This document shows, one piece after another, positions 10,675-20,202 of a DNA stretch of 64,000 nucleotides. Below the pieces are notes generated by a model. That model ran no database searches, had not been told where the DNA came from, and worked only from the letters and a program-made list of their open reading frames with translations. The translations under genes and the position numbers were made by a program. This stretch comes from Aphelocoma coerulescens (lineage: Eukaryota; Chordata; Aves; Passeriformes; Corvidae): contig NW_027184084.1 in NCBI RefSeq assembly GCF_041296385.1, positions 992,001 to 1,056,000 on the forward strand, read 5' to 3'. How positions within the stretch are numbered: position 1 is the stretch's first letter; each line of letters starts with the position of its first letter.

Positions 10675-12716
10675 CTACCATCCATGAATCAGTGTAGTGG
10701 TAGAGCTTTGGCCACTTCTCTCTTTCAGCAATGTCCAGGGCCAGTTGAAAGGCTTTGAGTTCAGCCAGTTGGCTCAATCCACCTTTTCCTTCAGTAGCTT
10801 CTGCAACCTGTCATGTGGGACTCCATACAGCTGCTTTCCACTTTCGTTTCATCCCTACGATGCAACAGGAACCGTCAGTGAAAAGAGCATAGTGTGTCTT
10901 CTGATGGCAGTTGGTTGTACGATGGAGTTCTTCAGCACATGTCACTTGTTCTTGTTCCTCTTTGACAGTGAGGCCAAAGTTTTCACCTTCAGGCCAATTT
11001 GTGATTATTTCCAAGATCCCTGGGTGATTCAGTTTTCCAATACAGGCATGCTGTGTGATGAGAGCAATCCATTTGCTCCATGTGGTGTCGGTGGCGTGGT
11101 GAGTAGAGGGAACCTTTGTTTTGAACATCCACCCCAGCACCAGTAGTCGGGGTGCCAGGAGGAGTTGTGCTTCAGAGCAGATGACCTCTGGGGCGACTTG
11201 GACTCCTTTGTAGGCTGCCAAGATTTCCTTCTCTGTTGGAGTGTAGTTGGCTTCAGACCCTCTGTAGCTTCGGCTCCAGAATCCTAGTGGTTGGCCACGA
11301 GTCTCACCAGGCACTTTCTGCCAAAGGCTCCAGGACAGACCATGGCTCCCCGCTGCAGAGTAGAGCACGTTCTTCACTTCTGGTCCTGTCCTGACTGGGC
11401 CAAGGGCTACCGCATGGGCGATCTCCTGCTTGATCTGGACAAAAGCTTGCTGCTGTTCAGGGCCCCAGTGGAAATCGTTCTTTTTGTGGGTAACCAGGTA
11501 GTGAGGGCTCACAATCTGGGTGTACTCAGGAATGTGCATCCTCCAAAAGCCCATGGCACCTAAGAAAGCTTGTGTTTCCTTCTTGTTGGTTGGCAGAGAC
11601 ATTGCTGTGATCTTATTGATGACCTCAGTGGGAATCTGATGTCGTCCATCTTGCCATTTCACTCCCAGGAACTGGATCTCTCGGGCAGGTCCCTTGACTT
11701 TGCTCTTCTTGATGGCAAAACCAGCTTCCAGGAGAATCTGTATGATTTTTTCTCCTTTCTCAAACACCTCTGTTGCGGTGTTCCCCCACACAATGATGTC
11801 ATCAATGTACTGCAAATGTTCTGGACCCTCACCCTTTTCTAGTGCAGGCTGGATCAGTCCATGGCAGATGGTGGGACTGTGCTTCCACCCCTGTGGCAAT
11901 CGATTCCAGGTGTACTGCATGCCCCTCCAGGTGAAGGCAAACTGAGGCCTGCACTCTGCTGCCAGAGGAATGGAGGAAAATGTGTTAGCAATGGCAATAG
12001 TGGCATACCACTTTCCTGCCTTGGACTCCAGCTTGTACTGGAGCTCCAGCATGTCCAGCACAGCAGCGCTCAATGGCGGAGTTACTTCATTCAAGGCATG
12101 ATAGTCCACAATCTCCATTCTCCTTCGGATTTGCGCACAGGCCAGATGGGGCTGTTGAAGCGTGAGTGGATTTTGCTGACCACCCCTTGGCTATCCAGAT
12201 CACAGATCATCCTGTGGATGGGGATCACAGTATCTTGAGTTATCCAGTACTGCCAGTGATGCACTGTCAAGGTGGCAATTGTTATTTATTGTTCTTTCCC
12301 TTTCAGAAGGCCGACTGCAGATGGGTTTTCTGATAGTCCAGGCAAGGTGTTCAATTTCTTAATGCCCTCTGTCTCCACAGCAGCTATTCCAAAAGCCCAC
12401 TTGAGTCCCTTTGGGTCTCTGAAATACCCTCTTCAGAGGAAGTCTATGCCCAAAACGCACGGGGCCTCTGGGCCAGTCACAATGAGATGCTTCTTCCACT
12501 CAGTTCCAGTCAGGCTCACCTCAGGTTCCACCAGGGTCAAATCCTGTGACCCACCTGTCATGCCAGCAATAGAAACAGATTCTACCCCCACATGTTTCAA
12601 TGGCATTAGTGTGCACTGCGCACCAGTGTCAACCAAGTCATCATATTTTTGTGGTTCTGATGTACCAGGCCAACGAATCCACACAGTCCAAAAAGCACGG
12701 TTTTCCCTGGCCTCTA
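10675..12716 (-). pseudogene. pol: ERV-L (minus) pro-pol: protease, RT, RNase H start
   Basis: Minus-strand ERV-L (class III) pol. The protease (about 12684-12433) has the active site DTGAQCTLMP. RT follows with an intact frame at 12118-10811 that carries the NEVTPPLSAAVLDM block, LPQGWKHSPTICH and the catalytic YIDDI at about 11812-11796. RNase H begins at about 10960 (LFTDGSC) and is cut off at 10675 by the L1.3 LTR. A frameshift near 12120 separates protease from RT. The gene order matches the plus-strand ERV-L at 17753-24537. Confidence 0.8.
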
Positions 12717-13838
12717 CCTGGCTAGAGGCAGGGCTCCTCTAGTCCTGGTTATTCTTCTTTCCCTGGGCATACATTTTAGAGGCTCCTTCAAGGGGATCAG
12801 ACACGTCATCATCTCTTCCATCATATCTGGAAGTTTGGCCACTGCTGCCAGAGCAGAAGTGGGTTGTCTATCCCACCTCATCATGTTTTCCCCACTATCA
12901 CACAGGAAGGACCACAATTCACCTCGTGGGGTGTACCTTCTCTCTCTAGCTGGGGAATGTCTGTGTCTGGTAACAGAATCTCTGATCTGTACCACCTAGA
13001 TTTGGAGAAGGCCCTCTTTAATCTCCTTCTTTAGTTCCTGGTGATTCTTCTCCGTCTTACCTTCCACTTTCTGCAGACGTGTTTCCACAGCTGTGATTCT
13101 TGCATGTGTTGGGCCATGCACGGCATCTGCATATGCTCGGAGCTTCTTTGCATGGTCTCATTCTGGTCATCCTACTTCATTATTGCTAAAGCAGAAGTGT
13201 ATTCTTGTGGCCCAAGTCGTATGATTTTTTGCCACATCACTGGGCCAACTGGGACTCTGTTTGGACTCCTCAATCCTGGGTCATGTGTGTAGACAATGTC
13301 TACCACCGCTAGTTCTCTCAAGCATTGGATCCCTTGTTCTATGGTCTTCCACTGGGTTTGCTGCATATAGAAATCGTCTGGGCACAGATAGCTTTCCTTC
13401 ACACTGCTCAAGACCGATGTCCAGAGACTGACAGACTCAGCCCTCCTTAATATTGCTTGATCGATAGCCAGATCATGTGACAAGGATCCTAAATGCCTCT
13501 CTTCAGTACTGTCCAGCATTGTATCATCACCTGCAGCATCCCAAATATGGACCATTCAACTTATCATGGATGCATCAGACTGTTGAATATAGTCCTTTCT
13601 TAGGCTACGAAGGTCCTTTACAGACATGGACTCAGTAATGATTTCTGGGCCTGAGTCAGTTTCTGGCTTTGAGGTTCCTTCCCCCACATCATCATCATCA
13701 TCTTTCACTGGACGATCGGTTTTGGTTCTGTGCTTTTTTCTCATGGTAGGAGCAACTGTCAATGGCTTAGGCTTGCTGTCTGGTTTGGCTGCAGCCTTAG
13801 TGACTAGGGTGTCTGCTGATTTATCTTCCTGCCCCTCT
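12717..13838 (-). pseudogene. gag: ERV-L (minus) gag, C-terminal part
   Basis: Continuation of the gag whose N-terminus is at 50263-51441; the two parts were separated by insertion of ERV-M. In order on the minus strand: a basic/acidic linker with TRSL-like ESMSVKDLRSLRK (13762-13556), a TGA at about 13559 in place of a Trp codon seen in the plus-strand copy, the capsid-like domain (13555-13172, HIWDAAGDD through ECLRELAV-type helices), and a C-terminal block with RRYTPRGELWSFL (12995-12714). It aligns along its length with 19170-20200. Confidence 0.78.
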
Positions 13839-14151
13839 ATGGAGAGGCAGTTGGAAAGTCGAGCAGAAAGTTATGCAGAGTTGGTAAGCGATGTGAACAT
13901 TTTAATCTTAGTGGGCTACAAGCTCTGGGAACAGCAAACAAGAACTTGAAGAAAGTAGAAGGAACGTTATGTATTACATTGTGTCTTGTTTAAAGGTAAT
14001 CATGCCAGACGGTGGTTAATCAATGTTGCTAGGAAACATGAATATTGCGGTTTTTACTAGGGTAGTAGAAAGAGTATATAAGCCATGCTGTAGAAACAAT
14101 AAATTGGCTTTTGCTTGCATCAAGCTGAGTCCCATCTCTCAATTGCCGTCA
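13839..14151 (+). mobile_element. ERV-M 5' LTR
   Basis: A 313-bp LTR nearly identical to 49950-50262. It shows a TATA box (TATATAAG, about 14075-14082) and AATAAA at 14098-14103. That close spacing means a very short R region. The end is GTCA, two bases before the primer site. Confidence 0.85.
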
Positions 14152-14153
14152 AA

Positions 14154-14171
14154 TGGTGATCCCGTGTGAGG
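14154..14171 (+). promoter_or_regulatory. ERV-M primer binding site, tRNA-Met-like
   Basis: TGGTGATCCCGTGTGAGG, two bases after the LTR. It matches the complement of elongator tRNA-Met except near the fifth to seventh positions, where it carries an extra base and a substitution. Confidence 0.55.
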
Positions 14172-14297
14172 AAGCGAAGATCTGCCTAATCTGAGCGGCC
14201 GCCGGTGAGCCCCGCAGAACCTAAGTGCTGCTGACAAGGAAGCAGGAGCCGGTCGGCAAAGAATCGCTCCAGGATAAGGAGGTGAGCTGCGGAGAAT

Positions 14298-15163
14298 ATG
14301 GGTAACGGCATGTCTGCCCAAGAAAGAGACATATTTGAACTCATGACTAAATTATTAGATAAGCATGGCAAACTTTTGTCTTCACATGACCTAAAAGTCA
14401 TGCTGAAATGGACAGAGGCCAAGCTGCCTGGCGTTACCCCATCTACAACTTTTACTAAAGAACTGTGGGATGAAGTGGGAGTCAAGTTATGGAATTGTGC
14501 GACAAAAGGGGATAAGGCAGTTGCAAATATGCTTCTCTCCTGGAGAGGGATTTATGAGACTATGACGGCTCAGGAGGCATCCCATGCAGAGGTTAAAGAG
14601 AATATATCTGGCTCTCCCTCTGCAGAGGATCCAGGAAGCTTGATACAATCCAAGGGCGATGCACCTCCTCCTGTACAGCCCTCGACCCCCCTCTTGTGGG
14701 AAAGCCAAGGGGGGGGGGGGGGTTTCTTGTGATCTGTAAGGGCATTTGCCGCAGGGTACTACCCTGATGATAGCGTGGAGGAGCAAGAAGACCCCTTTGA
14801 TCCTGGACCTATTGACCCTGAGAGGGAACTGGACCTTTATCCCCCTGATCCCCATGACAATTGGGCTTGTTTGAAACAGGAGGCGTTGAAAGAGGGGGAA
14901 CTGGACATTGCGGAGAAAATTGTGGCACCTGTCCTATATCAGGGCAAAAACCAACTGAATCTGCAATGGGAGCCAATGTCTTTTTTGATAATTAAAGAGC
15001 TCCATCGGACCGTAACAGAGCATGGTCTAAGCTTTCCATACTTCGCGAGTTTGCTGTCTTCTGTGTTTAATGCTTATGTTATGACCCCACATGATTTAAA
15101 GTCACTTGCTCAGCTTTTGCTAACTCCCAAGCAATACTCTCTGTGGGAAACTGAGTGGCGGAA
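14298..15163 (+). pseudogene. gag: ERV-M gag, N-terminal part
   Basis: Starts Met-Gly at 14298, the expected myristoylated matrix. The matrix domain runs about 90 residues (AQERDIFELMTKLL through LWNCATKGDKAV), then an acidic, proline-containing linker. A run of 14 G (14709-14722) throws the frame, which recovers from about 14775. The capsid N-terminal half (LQWEPMSFLIIKELH, MTPHDLKSLAQLLLTPKQYSLWE) follows and is cut at 15163 by the cold-shock-domain retroelement. Beyond that insert the frame leads within about 20 codons into the zinc knuckles, so most of the capsid C-terminal domain had been lost. Confidence 0.8.
15158..15163 (+). repeat. Target duplication, left
   Basis: GCGGAA, repeated at 17358-17363 on the far side of the cold-shock-domain element. 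Six bases is the usual size for class II and alpharetroviral integrases. Confidence 0.85.
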
Positions 15164-15436
15164 TGTTGCAGTGGGGATACTGCAACACGCCTATATCAAA
15201 CCAGGAGTCCCGTGGAAAAGAAATATATACGGACGGATTCTTGCTAGATGTTTCAGAGATGTTTATTTCCCCAGCCGCATGGCCGGGCTCTGCTCAGGGA
15301 CTCTTACAGTCGGGGCCCGAGCTGCTTTGCCCGCGCAGGGGAACACAAACCAACCAATGGGGAACGAGGCTGACCAGGGGCAGGGAAACCCCGTGCCTCC
15401 CTCAGGGCTACATGGCGCGGGGGAGGGACCCCAACA
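15164..15436 (-). mobile_element. 3' LTR of the cold-shock-domain element
   Basis: 273 bp, flanked on its outer side by GCGGAA. The minus-strand AATAAA is at about 15265-15271. The preceding internal sequence (15437-15460, minus strand) is A/G-rich and could prime plus-strand synthesis, but it is not a classic long polypurine tract. Confidence 0.88.
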
Positions 15437-15653
15437 TCTCACCCATTTTATTTTAATAAAAGGAGAATGAAGACAATTGGATAAACATAACAAGAACAGT
15501 TTCAAAACAAAACAAGCCACCCTCCTGAGTCTTTAAATGTCCAAACAAATTCTGTGGAATATCTCAGGGCTGACAGAAGGGAGACAGAACTCTCTGGACA
15601 TGCCTGTGGGGAAACTGAGGCAGGAGAGGGTTTAATTTCTTTCCTCCCCCTTT

Positions 15654-16958
15654 TCATCCCCCCATCGGCATCGGAAAGGGATTTTTGGGGGAACAATTGG
15701 CAAAGGCAGGGGTTTGTGAGGGAAACCATGGATGAAAAAACAGATTGGGAATACACTGGGGGTAATAGGACATAGGGTAAAAGGGAAAGGTGGGATTAGG
15801 AAAGGGAGACTGTAGGGGGGGGTTACAATGGAGATATTGTCTAACATGACTATGATTTTTTGCATATATACTGCCTTTTACAGGAACACCATCAGGCCCA
15901 GTGACCTGCGACGCTTGTAACCCTTTTCTATCATGTATGATTTTGAATTCCACCACCTCTCCATCTCCCAAGCTTGGGATGCATTTTTCAGGGTTATTCT
16001 TTTTAATAGCAGTTCTATGCACGAATATGTCTTGCTGGTAATCACATCTTGTTATAAAACCATAATTTTGTTTAACATTATACCATTTCACTGTCCCTAA
16101 GATCTTAGCTACTATGGTCTTTTCCTTTTTCCGAGTGGCTGCTGTTTTCTGTCTCGCTGTGTCTTTGCTCTCTCTTTCGGTCGCTCCCGTGTTGGAACTA
16201 TCGGCGCGCTTTTCCCAGGGTCGCGTTTGGGGCCGCGCGGGCCGGGCCAGGCCGCGCCGCTCCGTTCTCCGTGCGTCGCCTCCTCTGGTCGCAGCTGCGT
16301 TGCCGCTGCCAGGCGCTGCATCTCGGCCAGGCCCCCGAGTGATGGCCCCCCCGTGCCCAGCTCCAGCGCGCGTTTCGGCTGGGCACGGCTCCACTCTGCC
16401 ACCGCCGCCAGCCGCCGCCCGTGCGCCGCCCCTCTCGTTCGGGCGCTCACGGGGCTCGCTCCACCACGCGCTGCGCGGGGCCGGGCGGGCACTGCCGGGT
16501 CCCGCCGCTCCTGCCGCGCCTCGCTCCGCCACCGACACTGCGGCTCGCGTGGCTCCGCCCGCGCACGGGAACTGCCTCGCTGCTGCTCGGAGAGCGCTCG
16601 GTGCACGTGGCCTGGGTCGCACGGTCCCTGAGCCAGGCTTCCCTTCACCAGGACATAGCTGACATTGCTCAACAGTCTCGGTTATTAAATAATATTCACG
16701 AAAATATTCTTCCATCGGCATATATTTTGACTCAAATATTAACTGGGTCCAAACGGTCTTCCAAAAGCTCTTGGTAAGAATTAGATCCCAAGAAACATAG
16801 AAAAAGTTCTTAAACAACCATGCCAGGAAGTGTTTCAGTTCTTTCTGAGCTTGAATCAAGCTAAAATTTACAAATCGTTGTTCAAGAATCATTTTAAGTT
16901 TAAGATAAATGTCCATATGCGACTCTGAAAGCCAAGAGTCTTCCCACGGTTCCTCCAT
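15654..16958 (-). CDS. Gag matrix-cold-shock-domain fusion protein (Y-box type)
   Basis: An intact 434-codon frame and the only gene of the element. Residues 1 to about 98 resemble the matrix N-terminus of class II Gags in this window (aligned block KHFLAWLFKNFF and SFWKTVW). Residues about 99-275 are Ala/Arg/Gly/Pro-rich and encoded by a very GC-rich, CpG-rich stretch (16190-16640). Residues about 280-362 form a full cold-shock domain: KILGTVKWYNV (about 16106), RNP1-like NYGFI (about 16060), RNP2-like DIFVH (about 16025), and the GDGEVVEF and TGPDGVPVKGS blocks (about 15880). The family is that of vertebrate Y-box proteins, which bind mRNA and single-stranded nucleic acid. The host gene's introns are absent, so capture was from RNA. 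A Pro/Phe/Tyr-rich tail replaces the usual basic-aromatic repeats. Which YBX paralogue was the source is unclear. Confidence 0.82.
   Translation of the reverse strand: MEEPWEDSWLSESHMDIYLKLKMILEQRFVNFSLIQAQKELKHFLAWLFKNFFYVSWDLILTKSFWKTVWTQLIFESKYMPMEEYFREYYLITETVEQCQLCPGEGKPGSGTVRPRPRAPSALRAAARQFPCAGGATRAAVSVAERGAAGAAGPGSARPAPRSAWWSEPRERPNERGGARAAAGGGGRVEPCPAETRAGAGHGGAITRGPGRDAAPGSGNAAATRGGDARRTERRGLARPARPQTRPWEKRADSSNTGATERESKDTARQKTAATRKKEKTIVAKILGTVKWYNVKQNYGFITRCDYQQDIFVHRTAIKKNNPEKCIPSLGDGEVVEFKIIHDRKGLQASQVTGPDGVPVKGSIYAKNHSHVRQYLHCNPPLQSPFPNPTFPFYPMSYYPQCIPNLFFHPWFPSQTPAFANCSPKNPFPMPMGG
16190..16640 (-). other. GC-rich, CpG-dense insert within the fusion gene
   Basis: Base composition changes sharply from the AT-rich flanking viral sequence to a CpG-island-like block. 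It looks like 5' untranslated plus first-exon sequence of the captured host transcript, translated here through the viral frame. Long frames on the opposite strand across this block come from the composition and show no domain. Confidence 0.6.
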
Positions 16959-17059
16959 AGTTTAGATATGGAATAGCAAAACAAAACCAAGAAGAGGAAT
17001 CCAAAGTTTCTAGAGTTTACTCACACAAATCAGTTGCTTAGGGATCGGGGATCGTTCTG

Positions 17060-17077
17060 CTCACAATTCTCCCACCA
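17060..17077 (-). promoter_or_regulatory. Candidate primer binding site
   Basis: Minus-strand TGGTGGGAGAATTGTGAG, three bases after the LTR end. It begins TGG as primer sites do, but I cannot assign the tRNA. Confidence 0.45.
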
Positions 17078-17080
17078 TTA

Positions 17081-17357
17081 TGTTGCAGCGGGGATACTGC
17101 AACACGCATATATCAAACCAGGAGTCCCATGGAAAAGAAACAAATATATACGGACGGATTCTTGCTAGATGTTTCAGAGATGTTTATTTCTCCAGCCGCA
17201 TGGCCGGGCTCTGCTCAGGGACTCTTACAGTCGGGGCCCGAGCTGCTTTGCCCGCGCAGGGGAACACAAACCAACCAATGGGGAACGAGGCTGACCAGGG
17301 GCAGGGAAACCCCGTGCCTCCCTCAGGGCTACATGGCGCGGGGGAGGGACTCCAACA
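17081..17357 (-). mobile_element. 5' LTR of the cold-shock-domain element
   Basis: 277 bp, minus-strand TGTTGGAGTCCC to CCGCTGCAACA. A minus-strand AATAAA lies at about 17186-17191. It differs from 15164-15436 at five positions plus a CAAA-like 4-base insertion near 17140. Confidence 0.88.
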
Positions 17358-17363
17358 GCGGAA
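17358..17363 (+). repeat. Target duplication, right
   Basis: GCGGAA, the partner of 15158-15163. Confidence 0.85.
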
Positions 17364-17752
17364 AGGATTTCAAGCCCTCCGCTTTTGCAGACCTTAAAGA
17401 CCCCTCTGGTGCCCCCCAGTTTGCTTTGGCTGTGGCAAACCTGGTAACTTGAAAAAAGGTTGCTTCACCCTGAGAGAGACTAAACCGAAAACCCCTGCCA
17501 CGTGTCCCCATTGTCATAAAGGCCATCACTTTGCTGATCAATGTCGTTCTAAGTACGATTTTGAAGGTCGCCCAATCCAGGGACACTGGACCCGGAGAGC
17601 AGGACTGCACCGTGTGCAGACACAAATGCCTCAGCCACCACAGGTCCCAAGGAGGACCACCTCAAATCTTCGTCCAGCAACTGCAGGCAGCGCCAGATTG
17701 GATCTGGCTACCTCAGTCACAGTAATGTTAGACACTTCTGCTCATTTAATCC
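17364..17752 (+). pseudogene. gag: ERV-M gag nucleocapsid and dUTPase start
   Basis: Resumes the ERV-M gag frame after the inserted element. Two zinc knuckles are visible, CFGCGKPGNLKKGC (about 17425-17465, one in-frame TAA upstream) and CPHCHKGHHFADQC (about 17500-17550). They are followed by a dUTPase N-terminus with the conserved AGSARLDLAT strand (about 17690-17720). The dUTPase is cut at 17752 by the ERV-L provirus and continues at 24538. Confidence 0.75.
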
Positions 17753-18318
17753 TGTCCTGGGTTGCAGTGTATTCTTTTACCATCCTCATGAGCTGTTGAA
17801 ATCAGGTGGGGCAGTGTTTCCTTGCCTCCTCCCCTCAGACTATCTTTCTGTTAATGGCCCATCATTGTCCTGCCTCATGACTCAGAGATAACTCCCTCGG
17901 ACTATCTTCTGTTAATGAGCCTAATCAACACTTGGCCTCATGACTCATTACCCCATTGTGAGATGCTCCACCCAGAGGGAGGAACCAAGCATCCCATTCT
18001 GGATATAGTCTGGGACTCTGAACACCAGAGACAACCCTTTTCCACTGGATTTCCAGAGGACAGGAGCTACACAGCCACCGCTGGACTTTCTGAGGAAGAG
18101 CAGACCCCTTTACTACAGGATCACTGCTTCAGAGGACTGCAGCCACCATTCTACCAGACTGCTACCACCACCCTGCCTAACAGGGACTCAGGTTGTATCT
18201 TGACTCTGTCAGTGTGAACCAGTGTTTTCTTTTACTTTCTTTTTTCCTTTTCTTTAATTTCCATTAAATTGTTATTCTGACTTGGTGCCTCTCACTGGTT
18301 TGTTTCTAAACTAGCACA
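17753..18318 (+). mobile_element. ERV-L (plus) 5' LTR
   Basis: 566 bp, TGTCCTGGGTTGCAG to CTAGCACA, over 95 per cent like 23968-24537 by eye. No canonical AATAAA is evident. ATTAAA near 18263 in a T-rich setting may be the polyadenylation signal. Confidence 0.85.
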
Positions 18319-18323
18319 TAATT

Positions 18324-18341
18324 TGGGGCCCAATGTGGGGC
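18324..18341 (+). promoter_or_regulatory. ERV-L (plus) primer binding site, tRNA-Lys1,2-like
   Basis: TGGGGCCCAATGTGGGGC, five bases after the LTR. It differs at two positions from the tRNA-Lys1,2 complement. Note that mammalian ERV-L elements classically use tRNA-Leu. Confidence 0.6.
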
Positions 18342-18396
18342 TGGCTCTGAGAAAAAGTCAGAATTACAATTTTGTATAAACAGAAACCTATTCACC

Positions 18397-19263
18397 ATGG
18401 TGCTCAGCTTGTCTACATGGGTACTGTATCTTGCTCTCTATATTTTTCCTCACATGGGGAACTACCTGCCTGTTGTGCTACTCCTGTTAAAACCAGGGAA
18501 TGGTATGAGAATTGCTTTATTGGTTTATTATGTCTATAGCATAATAACCTGCAAGGCGATGAATACCATTCGGAATGTATACTCAGTTTTGTTTGGCTGT
18601 CCTATTCTGGGCTCCTATGTCTGGGATCTCTTCAACAATCACACCCAGCCCCTGGTGGGAGGAGTAGAGAGTGGTTTCTTCCAGCCTTTCACGCCAGGCA
18701 CAGCAGTTTTTGAAAATATTGAGTTCCCTCTGGGTGTTAAGGACGGTATAAACTTCTTGTCAGTTCTATTCTCTTTTTTCTCTATGGCCTGCATTGTGTA
18801 CACCATGCTTAGAAACAGAACGCTACTTAGTGTGGTGCAACGTCTGCTTGAGGAGGAGGTAAAAAGGAGCAAAGCAGCAAATACCATGTCTACACAGACT
18901 GACACACAGAAAGGAACCAAAAGCAAAGCAACCCCATCCATCTCTACGCAGACTGTCACAGAGGAGAAAGAAACCAAATGCAAAGCAAGAGTGTCCATGT
19001 CTACACAGACTGTCACAGAGGAGAAAAGAACCAAAAGCACTGTCAGCGTCCCCATGCAAACCATCACTGAACCAGAACAGCCCAAACCGATTGCAGCTGC
19101 CCCCGTGCAGAAGAAGAAATCAAAAAGCAAATCAGTCCGCATAGTGACTGACGAGGATGAAGCAGGACCTTCGCACCCAGCAGAAGAGGCAGAGCCAGAG
19201 ATCATCACTCGGTCACTATCCCTGGGTGAGTTGCATGACCTGCGGAGGGAAATCACGCGCTAG
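18397..19263 (+). CDS. gag: ERV-L gag N-terminal membrane/linker part
   Basis: A 288-codon frame from an ATG 55 bases past the primer site to a TAG at 19261-19263. Residues about 1-65 contain two hydrophobic spans (VLYLALYIF..., VVLLLLKP...IALLVYYVYSII), and about 120-140 a third (FLSVLFSFFSMACIVYTML). Then comes a hydrophilic region with a repeated STQTVTEEK-like unit (four versions, about residues 158-222), a Lys-rich stretch and an acidic segment ending in RSLSLGELHDLRRE. The capsid part continues in the same frame after the TAG, so 18397-20202 is one gag with a single nonsense codon (CAG to TAG is the simplest change). A membrane-spanning Gag N-terminus is unusual. The minus-strand copy has the same design. 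Confidence 0.75.
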   Translation: MVLSLSTWVLYLALYIFPHMGNYLPVVLLLLKPGNGMRIALLVYYVYSIITCKAMNTIRNVYSVLFGCPILGSYVWDLFNNHTQPLVGGVESGFFQPFTPGTAVFENIEFPLGVKDGINFLSVLFSFFSMACIVYTMLRNRTLLSVVQRLLEEEVKRSKAANTMSTQTDTQKGTKSKATPSISTQTVTEEKETKCKARVSMSTQTVTEEKRTKSTVSVPMQTITEPEQPKPIAAAPVQKKKSKSKSVRIVTDEDEAGPSHPAEEAEPEIITRSLSLGELHDLRREITR

Positions 19264-20202
19264 ATGAACGAGTCTATCCTGACCTGGCTGCTCCACATCT
19301 GGGACGCTGCAGCCAATGACACCATTCTGGACGGAAGTGAGGCCAGGCAGCTGGGATCTCTGTCCCGGGATGTGGTCATTGACCAGGGGATCGGGAGAAC
19401 CCAAGAAACTCTCAGCCTCTGGCGGCGACTGCTTACAAGTGTCAGGGACAGGTACCTTTGTAAAGAAGACCTCCAGGTGCACCAAGGGAAATGGAGCACA
19501 ATGGAACAAGGTATCCGGTGCCTGAGGGAATTGGCTGTGCTGGAGATCATTTTCTCAGAAGACGAGAGATTTCCTAAGAGCCCAGATGGTGTCCAGTGCA
19601 CGTCACAGATGTGGTTGAGGTTCGCACACCTTGGACCAGAGATATACTCCCGTTACCTGGCAACGCTGCAATGGAGGGAAGGCAAGGACAGGGTGGGCGT
19701 CTTGGTGAACAAGCTGAGGATTTACGAGGACACCGTCGCAGCCCCGTTTCGCACCCATGTCTCATCCATGGAAACAAGTCTTTCGGCTGAGCAAGTCCAG
19801 AGCTTGATTGAAGAAGGCCATCAGAAACTGAAAAAGGAACTTAAGGAAGAGATTTACCACATCTTGCCAGAACCAACAAGAGTCTCTGCCATTAGGAGTC
19901 GGCGTCCCCCAACCGGGGAGAGGGGATACACCCCACGAGGTAATCTCTGGTTTTTCCTTCAGGAACATGGAGAAGACATGAGTAAGTGGCATGGAAAACC
20001 CACCTCCTCCTTAGCGGCCAGGGTACGTGAACTAAAAAGAGGGACAACTACCACAAGAAGCGCATCTAGAGTCAACGCTGCTCCGGTGTCTTGTGCACAG
20101 AACTCCAAACGGTATAGGAATGATAGTATGACTGATCCTCTTGAAGGGACCTCAGGAATGTATTCACCGGAAGGGAGCAACATGCACCATGACCAGGAAT
20201 AG
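19264..20202 (+). CDS. gag: ERV-L gag capsid and C-terminal part
   Basis: The in-frame continuation of 18397-19263. It is a 312-codon frame with a capsid-like helical domain (LHIWDAAANDTILDG, CLRELAVLEIIF, MWLRFAHLGPEIYSRYLATL, about residues 8-140), a coiled-coil-prone Glu/Lys/Leu segment (LSAEQVQSLIEEGHQKLKK), and a C-terminal block with ERGYTPRGNLWFFL. I see no CCHC zinc knuckle; basic stretches near the C-terminus may bind RNA instead. Reading is intact from the nonsense codon to 20202. Confidence 0.75.
   Translation: MNESILTWLLHIWDAAANDTILDGSEARQLGSLSRDVVIDQGIGRTQETLSLWRRLLTSVRDRYLCKEDLQVHQGKWSTMEQGIRCLRELAVLEIIFSEDERFPKSPDGVQCTSQMWLRFAHLGPEIYSRYLATLQWREGKDRVGVLVNKLRIYEDTVAAPFRTHVSSMETSLSAEQVQSLIEEGHQKLKKELKEEIYHILPEPTRVSAIRSRRPPTGERGYTPRGNLWFFLQEHGEDMSKWHGKPTSSLAARVRELKRGTTTTRSASRVNAAPVSCAQNSKRYRNDSMTDPLEGTSGMYSPEGSNMHHDQE

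Larger units (their letters stand above)
15164..17357 (-). mobile_element. LTR retroelement carrying a captured cold-shock-domain cDNA
   Basis: A complete 2.19-kb minus-strand provirus in ERV-M gag. It has LTRs of 277 and 273 bp with TGTTG/CAACA termini, a 6-bp GCGGAA target duplication, a primer-site-like sequence starting three bases after the 5' LTR, and one long gene. There is no protease, RT, integrase or Env, so it must have been mobilised by a helper virus. The LTRs differ by five substitutions and one 4-base length change, so the insertion is fairly recent. It is younger than ERV-M, which it interrupts. Confidence 0.88.

Noticed and set aside
16114..16662. Long plus-strand reading frames across the GC-rich block
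   Set aside because: They arise from high GC content opposite the real minus-strand frame, contain no domain and end at the composition change.
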